A stretch of DNA of 64,000 nt from Branchiostoma floridae (Eukaryota; Chordata; Leptocardii; Amphioxiformes; Branchiostomatidae), in the NCBI RefSeq assembly GCF_000003815.2, contig NC_049990.1:8742215-8806214 (forward strand). Direction: 5' to 3'. Below the pieces are notes generated by a model. The model made no database searches. It was not told the DNA's origin and was given only the letters and a program-made list of their open reading frames with translations. The translations under genes were made by a program, and so were the position numbers. Positions within the stretch are counted from its first letter, which is position 1. The number at the start of each line of letters is the position of its first letter. Shown one piece after another: positions 1-11,023 of this stretch.

Positions 1-96
1 AGTCTACCTTTTGTTCATTGGCTGTAGCGAGCCCACGTGGTTCATGAGGTCCACTATCTACGCTGAAGAAAAAATGGTAACGTTATAGGTACACAC

Positions 97-3000
97 CTGT
101 TTGACAATGCTCTCCGGTATATCCAGGTTGACAATCGCATCTGTAACCGTTAACTCTGTCTACACACCATCCGTCGTTTTGACATGGGTTGCTGCCACAA
201 TCGTTAACATCTGTAGAAAAATAGTGACACATTTATAGTTTTGTTTACACCCGACCACTAAGTTTTTTTTGCCAGTACTGACACTACCCATTGTCTTTTT
301 TTCATAGTCGTTTCGCCCCCAATATTTCCGATTTATATATCCAGGTTGACAATCGCAGCTGTAACCGTTGACTCTGTCTATACACCATCCACAATGTTGG
401 CAGGAGTTGCTGCCACATTCGTTCACATCTGTAGTGACATATTTGTTGTTAACATTTTGTACATCACTATTTTATCTACTAGTACTGATGCTACCCATTG
501 TCTTTTTTTCATAGTCGTTTCGCCCCCAACATTTCCGACTTACATAATTGCATGCATTATGCTCTACATACCTATTTGACAATTTTCTCCCAAATAACCA
601 GGTCGACAGACGCAGCTGTAGCTATATGTAGAACCGATGACTCTGTCTGTGCACCGGCCGCCATGTTGACAGGGGTTGCTGCCACATTTACGTAGACCTG
701 AGGAGAGCAGATTGGGAATAGTTCCTTAAACTGTCATTCTTTAATCTTTTAATCTTTTCATCAATTGCATTACATATCTTGCAATAAAATGTATTGAAAG
801 CGTCAGCGGAAGTGACTCATAGCTCGTTGCTAGGCTATAACCCGTGATGGGTTCATACTTACCGGTTTCACAGTGCCTTCCCTCGAATCCAGAGGGACAG
901 TTGCAGTAATATCCGCCCTCCCTGTCCTCGGCTAGGATGCACCGCGCGTTGTTCTGACAGGGGGCGCTGTTACACGGGATCGAGTTATTGTCATCGTCGT
1001 CCCCTGGATTTGCTTATGATATATACAATAAAAAACTATTTTAATGAAAGCCTTTCTCACAAAATATTTATAGGATTGCTTACCAAACATTTATCTAAAA
1101 GTAGCCTTTTAGTACTTGAGTTGTAAAGAACACATTTGACGCAAGCATTAGTACATGGAACATTATTCTTGCTATCCTTCATCATTAGCTTTGTTACGTA
1201 GTTTTACAAAAACAACTTTGAAAAACTTGGCTGCAGATGCAAAACGTTGCAATATGTACAATCAATATACATCTTGTAAGCATGACATGATGCAAAAATT
1301 ACTAGTTTTCTGTCAAATACAGTTTTGCAGTCATGGGGTGTATACACTACAACGTGGTCTATAAAGTACAGATGCACTTATACGTTTATGAAGGTTAAAC
1401 ATAAACCGATGCACTTGACTATGACTATTTTAGTTTTACCTGTTTTCTCTAAATAAGTTAGAATCCATTCGCGGAAGCGGTGCACACGCGTGTAGACTCC
1501 ATACTTCCCCTGCAGTGCGCAGCCGTCTCCCCAGCTGACGATCCCCAACAGCATCCATCTGGAGTAAAGATAGAAAGCACCATATATGGGGTGTTTGTAC
1601 ACACGTCACTGTGACGTAGTTGGCGTCCACCATGTTGGTTGGTTAAAGTTAGGTTTGTTTACAAAGATGATAGAGCTTAAAGGCGATCTGTAGTGAAGCC
1701 GCAATGCAATTAATAAAAGTTATCGAAAAGTAGTGCGCTTTAATTTTGTTTCAATCATTGATCAAAGGGGCGCCATGAATAGACTTTCCGCAACTTATGA
1801 TCCACTGCTCACAGCTCACAACTCACCACAGAAGTGGTGGATTGCTCATTCCTTGACAGAAGAGTGGAGTCGGTCAGACAAAAATTTGTGTCAGTCTACT
1901 TTTTTGGTGCTGTAAGTTACAGTTTGACACTAATGTCGAGTTTGACCGACGAAGATAATACAGTTAACGTAGTAGCACTATTGGAAGGAAAAAATCACGT
2001 TAGACTAGGAATTCTTGCTTTTTCTCTATATCCTGTTTAAACTTCATCATGTCTAGCTACATAGTACATTTGTACCTTCCGTTATCGTAGGCGGCGAACG
2101 GTCCACCGCTGTCTCCCTCGCACGCGTCCCGGCCTCCCGAGGTGCGACCTGCGCAGAACATGTTCTTGCTGATGTCCCCTGCGTACTGAGGGTGTGCCCG
2201 GCGGCACCGCCCTAAGGACACCAATGGGAGGCTCACCTGTAAAGTGGACAGTGTGGTGAATGATGAGCCTTAGACAATGTCGTCAATATCATTCGTGGCG
2301 TCGTGTGTGGCGTAACTGGTAGAGCGTTCGGTTCCGAATCTATAGGTCCTGAGTTCGATACCCCCGTGCCCCCGACGTTGTGCCCTTGGGAAAGGCACTT
2401 TACACGACCTTCCTCATTTCACCCAGGTGTAAAGATGGGTGCCTGTCTTCGGTCGGGGAGGTAAAAGACTACCTTTACCTTCTGTCTGTACCGTGTATGT
2501 GGCACTGCTAATATAAGTTACAAAACTTGAGTGCAGCACCACATTGTCCTCTTCTGTCCAAAAGCAAGTAGAAAAAATCGACCCAAAGTGCCCTTCTAAA
2601 ACTAAAAGTCTATCAGCCTTACAGTACTAGTACTCATTTATGTATAAAGCAGTGGGCAATATCATCCGGAAATACAGCGGAATCATGGTTGTCTACAGTA
2701 GTGTAAAATTTTGTTGCTGGGAATATTCATCAGCATGCTTCACTCTTTAAATGGCTCGGAAATTACCATTTGTAGAGATACCGTTATCTTGCACCGTGCA
2801 TCTTGTCCTTTTATCGTAAGCATTCCATAACCTCTTACAATTTACGTTTTGTGAGAAAGACGTGAATGAGACAGAAAGCTGTATTCTGGAGACTCCGATA
2901 GAAACGAAATAAGGCAATGTAGACCTTCATAAGAGTAGTTGAATAAGGTCCTCCCTCTTGCACAGCGCCCCAGCCGGTCACAGTCCCGACCTGTCCCGAA

Positions 3001-6000
3001 CGGACGAGTCTCCTGGCGTCCAGGACTTCCGGAAGGCAGATGGGAAGAATGTATTCTGTAAACGTCACTTCCGGTCCAGAGAGCTTCAACAGGGCGATGT
3101 CCGACTCGTAGGTGTTGCCGTTGAAGTCGGGATGGACGATTATTTCTTCCACCATGTAAGACCTGTGAAAATAGGAAATAATATCACATTATTTAGACTA
3201 GCAAAATAGTTAAATGTAAAAATGCGAATATCTTAAATAGCTATAGGAAAGCGACACCATGATTCAGATAGACACATGTTCATTCAGTTTATATTTGCAA
3301 ACGACGTAACAGCACTCTCAACAAGAAACTAGAATGAAATAATGAAGGCTAAGACCTAAGTTTTATTTGAATTTCGGTACGTTGAAATACCGAACATCAA
3401 AAAGTGTAAACACGGCACAACCGCATTGCATCATAAGCTATCCAAAAAGCATTGCGCTTTTTGCCTTGCATTAGAAGACGAAATGTTAAGTTAGGATAAA
3501 CCTGCTTTACAACGTAGAACTGAACTGAACTGAACTGAACAACTAGATCCCTTTTTCATATCAATTCACAACAAAGACATAAAAGCCCTCTCCAGCAAGA
3601 TTTCTTGCACCGTAGAAGCCGTCTGATTGCACATGCAATTTGCCAGCGTATTTCGTGCGAAGTTAACCCGTTGGACCGTATACTGTATACAAGATTTCTC
3701 CAGTGTTACTGACGAAAGACGCCGGATGTCTGTCTGAAACGTCTGACCATTTCTACAATCATATCCAGTTACTTGAGTAACTGATCTTTGGCGTATCTTA
3801 CTACATGGATGTCTAACCTTCATTGACGTAAAGTTAAGAATCGTTTGTAAAAATGTACCTCTCAGTCTGTTCGAACGCGCCCCTCTCTGTTGTGTGCCTC
3901 CCGAGCCGGACGATAAAGTCGTCCTTCCTGACCCCTGGCTCCCGGATGCAGTGCGCAGCCGTGATGACCCAACGACCGGTCAGTAGGCTCCCCGAACAGA
4001 AAAACCTAAACATTTGATGGCGACAAAAAAGTTTTATTAAGACATTAAGACTTTTCATTTTCATTTTAATTCATCATCAAGATATTTCGAACACACGACC
4101 AACGTTAAAGCACATGGGACCATGAACCGACAGACGAACGGCCGGTTTCAAGTAAAAAACAACAACGACCAAATTAAGGTACTCCTTCGCTCATCTCCTG
4201 AGGTGTCGCCAAAAACTGTTATACATGGATCCATGCGATTTAACATCAAATACAATATTAATTTTATCGGTAAATATTGAAAATAGGAGTGTGGATTACT
4301 GTGACTTTCGGAACGTCCAAGAGGACTGTTTGTCGTTAGATATACTTGTTTTGGTTGTTTCATCAATGGTACAATGATGTATAAATTTGTATTTGAATAT
4401 GGAGTCGACATAAATCAATGAGGTTTAACCTCCTTGCATAGGGGCAGGAGGAACTCATTGCATCCTTGTTCGGAAGTACTCCAAATAATAAAGCTGCATC
4501 TGCTGGAGCCGTCTTACATGTGGCAGTTCCTGCACCTGGTAGAGATTGGAGAAGGATTTGCACACCCCTCCTTCACCTTAAAAAGTCATGTGCAGGTCAG
4601 GCAAACAGGTCGCCTAAGCCACCAGAAAGTGACTCTTTGCCTGCTCATTTGTAAAAAAATTGACAGGAGAATACGAAAAGATAAACACACCTGTTCCTGG
4701 CGGGTCTGATGTCCCACAGCATGGCCTGCCAGGGGAACGCCCCCCGCTCCACCTCCGTGCCGCCCACCACAAACCCGTCCGGAGCGTGCGGGTAGAACGG
4801 TCTGCCGCACACTGGAAATGGACCGAGAAGGCATACTTTACCAACAGAGAAAGAGATGGGAGAAATGCCATAGTGTGAAACCAAACCAGAGAATCTCACA
4901 TCTTCCTCAAAGTATGAGAAATTTGGTATTTACGTTTATACGCAAATCTGTGTGAAACACTCGGTGAAACTGTCCTTGAGTATTCTCATCACAGTCATAT
5001 ATCACCCACAGTTCTTGGAGCCGTACGTATACCTTCTGACAGTGCATACTTCTTTAATGGTTCTTGTCAATATGTTAAACGTCGATTACTTCAGCGGAGT
5101 CTGCTAATATGAACAAGACAACCTACATGTGCCTCTGACAAACATGTAAAGACTTGTTGTTTCTTGTGATACACTGTGTTCTATGGTTCAATTCGTAATA
5201 CCAGCTTTGTACTGTGGTTTAGCAGCATTTCTATTTTTTGATGGATTTTATTTTTTCATCCTCAAGTTTTGGGGTCTCCAAACAATGTCATCCTGATTGC
5301 CATCCATATGATTAAGGTAGTGTGATATAAGCACAAATTACAAAGTTAAACATATTTGACAGCCACCGAAAGGAACATACCATTATCAACATCGATGTCT
5401 ACTTTCAGGATGGCCTGAGCCTGGATGCTCCTGCCCCCCTCCGTACTTCTTGCCGTGCAGGTGTACCGGCCGCTGTCGGTGAGGCTTACGGCAGTGAACA
5501 CCAGGTCGCCCCGATGCTGCAGGACTCGGTCGCCGTCGATGAACGTGTCGGACGGCTGCCCGTCTTTGGTCCATGAGATATCAACAGCGCCCTCTGCCGA
5601 ACACGGGAAGATGTGACTTTCTCCAAACTGAACGGTGGCGTTGCTGGGCTTGTCCAAAAATGCAAGTTCTACAAGGAAAGAAAAGTACACAAACAATAAT
5701 GACAAACATCATTCGGAAAAGGCATTGTACCGACTTCATCTAAAATAAAAAAAGACATCATTTTTTTAGATGAGTGTCAAGTCGAGAATGGTCAATTGAA
5801 CGTTTTTGTGGATCCAAGAACATTACATATGATTTCCTTGGTGGAATAAGCACGCAGAATGCGAACAGCCATAAGTTTTGAGAGTTTTGCTGTTTACTTT
5901 GGTCAGAATTGTCACACCACGCCACAGTTCCTGGCATATTAATGGATATTTGATACGAACCTGTTTTTAAAGTTATCCAAACGTCAGCAGAGATTGTCTC

Positions 6001-8097
6001 CTCTCCCCTCTCCAACACACACGTGTATTTTCCCGCGTTTTCTTCCGTCCCAACAACAAGGAGGTTGAGGTTCTGCAAAACGAAAACCGAACCAGAAAAT
6101 GGCGGTGCCAGGGGTTGGTCTCCCTTGTACCACTTCTGCCGAGAGATGTCGCCATTTTGTGCGGAACACGCTATCAGCACGGTGTCACCAGGGAGGACAG
6201 TCTCATTGGATGGTCTCTCCTTGAAAGATAATGCTGAAAAACAACATGAGCAACATTGGAATGTCACCAAAATGCATGTCCATATTAAGGGTTTATCAAG
6301 GGTTAAGAAAAATCATTTGTTCAATTGGTCAAATTATATGATAACTACAACTATAAAAGGCAAACGAGAAACAATTCACGGAGGCGTGAGATCTGCGAAC
6401 TCTTGTTTAAGTTCATGTTACTTTGAACTCCCACACTTTCTTCCGATTCAAAATCATCCATGACTTTTTGTCCCGCACCAGACACAATACGAGGGGGGTT
6501 CAATAAGTTCTTTGCCTCACCAAGAAATAACAAGCACAACTCAGATTTTCAGGCACAACTTCATAGTATGAAGTCTTTTATCAATATCCTCCAAATTACA
6601 AATCATTGGAGTCATTACTTTCCAGGCATTCGTTTTTTCTAAATTAGAAGGTAAGTGGCGAGAAAAAAGTTGTGTGAATTGTGATCAGACATGTGTGGGT
6701 CTAGTTTCCCATGCCATAAATTAACAAAAGACGTTGTCAAAATGTTTGATAATGATTCTCTTCCTATTTCAAGCAAAAAGAATTGGGTTTCTAACTTCCA
6801 GCAGCGCAAATTGACCAACACACTCAGGTCAGGTCAATTGTCCACGTTTTTTTCCTTCTCCCTCACCTAACGTTACTGGGTGTCGCCTGCAAAGTAATGA
6901 TCACACTAATTTGAATTATGGTACATATTTATATAAGACTTTATACTTGCACATGAATGCTTCGAAAATCTGAGGCGTGCTGATTTTTTCTCGGTAAAGT
7001 TGGGGACTTATTGAAATCCCCACGTACAGGTAAAAAGTCTTATATAAATGTGTACCAAAATTCAAATTATTGTGATCATCATGTTGCAGGCGACACCCAG
7101 TAACGTTAGGTAAGGGATAACGAAAAAAAAAGGTGGACAATTGATCTGCAACCTGAGGTGTGAGGTCAAATTGTCTGATCACACTTCACCCTTCTTTTTC
7201 TCCCCACTTACCTTCTAATTTAGAAAAAACGAATGCCTGGAAAGTAATGACTCCAATGATTTGTAATTTGGAGGATATTGATAAAAGACTTCATACTATG
7301 AAGTTGTGCCTGAAAATCTGAGTTGTGCTTGTTATTTCTTGGTGAGGCAAAGAACTTATTGAACCCCCCTCGTATAACGTCTTATATTGACACAGTTTCG
7401 ATACTTTTTCTCGTCTAAATACTTACGCTCAGTGCCCCTCCTCATCAGTCTGTAACTTTCTCTAAGAGTTTGACGGACATCAAGCACACTGTGGATAAAA
7501 AAAATAAACAACGACTATAAACTTTTTTACAGTTATCTGTAACCAAAATACCAGTATAAATGATAAGTCACCACTTACTTTGAATAATGCTTGTTACGCA
7601 AATAAAACTAGAATTTTAGATATTTCTGACCATTTTGCGCGATCCACAAGCATAAACTATTAGACAGAATAGTCGAATCTGGTGTGTTACATTAAGGTTA
7701 AAATCAGGCTTTCACTTCACAGATGGTCTGTGTTACGGACACAGGCGCTGGCAGATCAGTTCTCCAAGCTGTTCTACAGAGTGGTTTGGACCGGTGACAA
7801 GTAAACATGCCCAGATAACAGTGTCATGTTGCGCGGTGAAGTTTGCAAGCTTTTCCAGATACCCACAAACAGAGCATTCCATTTTCTCACTATCATGAAA
7901 TCAAATCCTCAGGAACAGTTCCCTTGTTATAGTAATACGTCGAATGAAAATCCCTTAAGTGTACACAAAAAGGCTGACCTAGGTAATTTTAGACGACTTT
8001 GAGGAAATTGGAACACGTACCTTGTAGATCCAGCCTGGAAGAAGCTTTGCGTTGTTATGAAGAGAAACAAAACTCTTGGAAGGAAATTTGAATCCAT
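97..8097 (-). CDS. Secreted Ig-Ig-trypsin-EGF mosaic serine protease (3' end off the left edge)
   Basis: Exons read on the minus strand and join in phase: 8021-8097, 7427-7488, 5961-6233, 5381-5668, 4691-4811, 3859-4005, 2925-3162, 2076-2236, 1440-1558, 863-1003, 572-697, 97-210, about 622 residues in the window. The start at 8097 opens a signal peptide with core [12 protein letters not shown]. Two Ig domains follow, each with the Cys pair ([15 protein letters not shown] and [16 protein letters not shown]). The protease begins VVGGTEV and has the full triad: [16 protein letters not shown] and GDSGGP. Asp six residues before the active Ser (DACEGDSGG) predicts trypsin-like cleavage after Arg or Lys. 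Cys in VCGRPF and ILPICLPE should tether the heavy and light chains. EGF domains follow the protease. Odd: Phe, not Arg or Lys, precedes VVGG at the activation site. The product is expected to be extracellular. The substrate is unknown and I do not recognise a named orthologue. Confidence 0.85.
338..428 (-). pseudogene. Degenerate EGF exon in the protease gene
   Basis: A copy of the neighbouring EGF exons starts at an acceptor just above 428 ([16 protein letters not shown]...DCQPGY). It then runs into intron-like sequence before the sixth cysteine, and no GT donor is present where the sister exons have one. The sequence after the break (about 270-335) repeats the intron following the exon at 572-697 (about 481-540). 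This suggests that an unequal duplication removed the exon's 3' end. All flanking exons are phase 1, so skipping this one preserves the frame. Confidence 0.55.
2295..2520 (+). mobile_element. tRNA-derived SINE in a protease intron
   Basis: An RNA polymerase III A box (TGGCGTAACTGG) and B box (GAGTTCGATACC) are spaced as in a tRNA, but the head does not fold into a full cloverleaf. A non-tRNA body follows. A similar composite lies at 8430-8705. It sits in the intron between the exons ending at 2925 and starting at 2236. Confidence 0.6.
3517..3541. repeat. (AACTG)n microsatellite
   Basis: Five tandem copies of a five-base unit within an intron of the protease gene. Confidence 0.8.
3580..3830. 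repeat. Dispersed repeat, copy 1
   Basis: Shares GAAACGTCTGACC and ATCCAGTTACTTGAGTAACTG blocks with 18740-18870 and about 56180-56340. All three copies keep the same order of blocks, which marks a dispersed family of unknown class. It is intronic here. Confidence 0.55.
6487..7378. mobile_element. Long-TIR, mariner-like non-autonomous element
   Basis: The outer ends at 6488-6660 and 7205-7377 are near-perfect inverted repeats of about 170 bases. They begin TACGAGGGGGGTTCAATAAG and are flanked by TA. An inner inverted pair (about 6833-6960 against 7030-7150) suggests a second element nested inside. There is no transposase reading frame. The element fills most of the intron between the 7427-7488 and 5961-6233 exons of the protease gene. 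TA flanks and a CGAGG...TTCAATAAG end resemble the mariner group. The class call is an inference. Confidence 0.7.
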
Positions 8098-8904
8098 GGC
8101 ACTGCTAAGTAGGAACCAAAGCATAGCCCAACACCACGGCTACGTACGCAGAGCCCGTCTGAGGTGATGGAAAAACTTCCCAATGTGTGGTCGCAGTCCT
8201 GTCAGACCCTGTCAGATGTCCAGTGAATGGGAAAGACCCCGGAAGTGGTGGACTTTGTGATTTGACGTCACAAGAACCAGGGAAACGTACCGGAAGTTCC
8301 ATGGAGTGTGTGTGTAGGAGCGCTCGAGCGAGGTCAATCAATGTCTCTGCAACTTACATCCAGACATGCCTTCGTTCACGTAGACCAGGCTTCGCCCTCC
8401 CCAGCAATGTCAGATTGATTTGCTTAATATATGGGTTTTGGCGTCGTGTTGGTGCATCGGTTAGGGTGTTCGCCCCAGACCCAAGAGGTCCTTGGGTCGA
8501 ATCCTAGGACATGCCCTCGATATTGTGCATTTGGGGATAGCACTAAACGCGACTTTCCTCACTTCACTCAGGTAGAAATGAGTTAGGGTCGTCCCTCGGA
8601 TAGGGTGTTACATGGACATCCCGTGGTTGAAGAGAGCCACACCTCGAGCACGTTAAAGAGTCATTACACTTCGGGTCGTGTCACGTGGTGACCATTGACT
8701 TAAAACCTAACTTTCTTGGCGAAGGTAATGATGATGATGATAAGTGCCCAGCAGGCATACATAAGCCACAGAAGAAAGAAAGAATATAAATATAAAGACA
8801 GGACTTCTAACAGTAATCATTTAGAATATCTGTCTCTTTAATATGGGTCTGCCTAAACACCTCTTGAAAGCGGCTTTAAAAAGCTAGTCAGTCGGTTTCA
8901 AGAG
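8098..8904. other. Intergenic region upstream of the protease gene, with a SINE
   Basis: No convincing coding sequence. It contains the presumed protease promoter next to 8097 and a second tRNA-derived SINE at about 8430-8705 (A-box-like TTGGTGCATCGGTTAGGGTG, B box GGGTCGAATCC), followed by an ATGATG-rich tail. A fragment of the same SINE tail recurs near 26860-26905. Confidence 0.5.
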
Positions 8905-9410
8905 CAAAGCAATTTGTGCAGAGCTGTCCTCTGCACTTGACGAAGCAGTATCTAATTCTGGCGTTTTCGCCTTCTTCTTTCCAACCCTCCTCGCAGTTCT
9001 GAGCCGCTGTCGTCATCGCTTCCTTTGTTGGTAGCTTCTGACTGTTTTTCAGCGTTTTCCTCCCCGAGAAACGTTACATAGTCGTTGTCTGACACACTAT
9101 CGACACATGCAGACAAAGACGAGTGTAGTCCTTCGGCACTGTCCGTCCCAGGAAACGCTACATATGTGTGGTCAGAGTTGTCCTCTGCCCCTATCGTATC
9201 TGCAGTATCTGATTCTGGCGTTTTCGCTTTCTTCTTTCCACCCTCTCTTGTCTGTTCGTCAGCCTTTTTCTCCCTGGGAAACGCTACGTAGTCGTTGTCT
9301 GACACACTATCGGCACATGCAGACGTAGACGAGGTGCCAAAAAGGTCTGACTCAGTCGCTTCGACGGAGTGTGCAGTTTTATCGTGGTCGTGCCAACTTA
9401 CGGTGGTCAT
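8905..9410 (-). pseudogene. Decayed copy of an LRR-Ig receptor tail
   Basis: An open frame from ATG at 9410 to a stop at 8952 encodes 152 residues matching the C-terminal tail of the receptor at 28806-32024. Shared elements are SDNDYVTF and SDHTYVAFPG motifs, the KKKAKTPESDTA block and the EENAEKQS block. Near 8985 a length change relative to the intact gene shifts the frame, giving ERRRRKRQN and a stop. DNA similarity continues in the original frame to about 8905 (KTPEL then TASSSAED-like codons). No LRR, Ig or membrane segment is present, so I read this as a pseudogene fragment of a paralogue, not a small gene. It could still be expressed as a cytosolic tail fragment. Confidence 0.7.
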
Positions 9411-10565
9411 CAGGCATCTGTATAGCCACGCTATACGTTTACATGTGTCGGGTTATTTAGTGCAGTAACCAACAGAACAGGGGCACTATCATAGCATATG
9501 AGTCCCTTGTCGTTTGCCTAAACAATTCAGTCCAGACAATAGATTTTCTTCATATACACGTATATATAGTCTCCTTAGGGTATCAAAAACGTCATCGGAG
9601 TATCAAAAACCTACATAATACATTACGTATTCCAATGGTGATATCTAACATATGATTTACTAGTTCTGTTTTTACAGCCTCCATTTACCACAGCGATGCA
9701 TATTACCTACTCTTCAATCCTATCAAGCGTCTGATTTAATCTCAACAAGTAGGCAATAAACATGAGAAATCAACAGCTCGTATGTCTATGTATTACGCAA
9801 TGCAACGTGAATTTTCGTGGATGGGGCCGGGGCCAATGTCCTCTAATAGCGAAGCCAGCTTTTATCCCTATACTTCTAGCAAGAGCCTAGGGGCTGATAT
9901 TTCTGCACTCTCACTACAAACTCACTGGTACATATTCTCTTGCTGCTGTCTTTTAGCCCCGCATTAGACGATGCACGAGCTTCGGCCCTATTTTTTACCG
10001 CGTGAAGGCCGCCGTATTTTAAGATCTTCAGATACTCGGGCGTATTTTTCCACCAGAAAATTTTCCTACCAAAAATCATAGTCTTTGCTGGTACAAAAAT
10101 TATGTCGTGCGCATGTAAACTTGTTACTATAAGACTCACCGTCCTGATATCAATATCATACCTTCAACAGTGTATAAACTACTTAAGTCAAAGCAGCCAT
10201 ACCACACTGTTCATGTTCCAAATTTATTGCACAATTTAATCGTTGACAAAATTTTAGCATGTCTTGAGTGTGGGAGTTTGACAGTTGGTCAAGTGGTCTT
10301 CAAACTTTAAAACCACTTATTAAGCTTTTACATATTAGGCTGGAAGCAGCTCAAATGTTTTTGAATCTATACATTATTTTACTTAAGGTGAAGGTCTTCA
10401 ATTCCTGCCACAGGTGCCTCATATTAGACATATTTATCACAATTATCACAGCGGTAGCTACTCATAGCTTGATAGTGCTTTATGACATATCCAGGACTAT
10501 AATAGATTAGAAGGAATGCGTTAAGCTGTCTAAGTCAAGTAATCGTACCTTCACATTATTACAAG
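9411..10565. other. Intergenic region with a MITE-like fragment
   Basis: No gene is supported. About 10008-10075 (TATTTTAAGATCTTC, GCGTATTTTTCC) resembles the interior of the TIR element at 24126-24958, so a decayed member of that family is probable. Short direct repeats of GTATCAAAAACGTC type lie at 9578-9610. Confidence 0.4.
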
Positions 10566-10577
10566 CTACAACCAAGA

Positions 10578-10713
10578 TGGAAAGTTTTTATAGTGAAGAC
10601 CCTCGATGATTTTGTCCAGGAAGCGGTTGACAATGTCCGCCACGTGTCGTGAGAAGGTCCTGCCGTGTGCTGGCCCGCTGTCGCCCGACATCATGAGCTG
10701 GGCCGCGTAGGGC
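10578..10713 (-). pseudogene. Partial duplicate of the Fic gene 3' end
   Basis: This segment matches 11044-11180 at high identity and encodes the same C-terminal block (LMMSGDSGPAHGRTFSRHV, then NRFLDKIIEGL). The Fic core and the TPRs are absent, and the sequence upstream of 10713 is unrelated. It is a truncated tandem duplicate. An alternative last exon is possible, but no acceptor was identified that joins it to the Fic gene. Confidence 0.6.
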
Positions 10714-11023
10714 AGGAGTATTGTAGGCTGGAGAGATTGAAACTCACGTGCCACCGAGGTGGATAGCGGTGCCAGAGACGGTAGCATGTAAGTCAGCCGT
10801 CCCAGCCCTTCGAATCGGGTGGCTTGTTTCCCATGTTTTGTTTCTCGCTGACACGCTTTAGTTTTGGTCCTGCAAACTTCCAGACTTACCTTGTACATTT
10901 ACAATCCTTATGGGATGCAATTAGAGTTTTATATCGTAAGTTAAAGGGGAAATAAAGAAGGGAAACGACTGAGAGATAGGGGAGAGCGTGTGGTAGCGGC
11001 GCATGCGCAATGACTTCTGATTA

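Noticed and set aside
2295..2380. Functional tRNA gene
   Set aside because: A and B boxes are present but no complete acceptor stem or cloverleaf forms, and a SINE body follows.
4363..4563. Small minus-strand frame in a protease intron
   Set aside because: It resembles no protein I can name, and the protease exons on each side join in phase without it.
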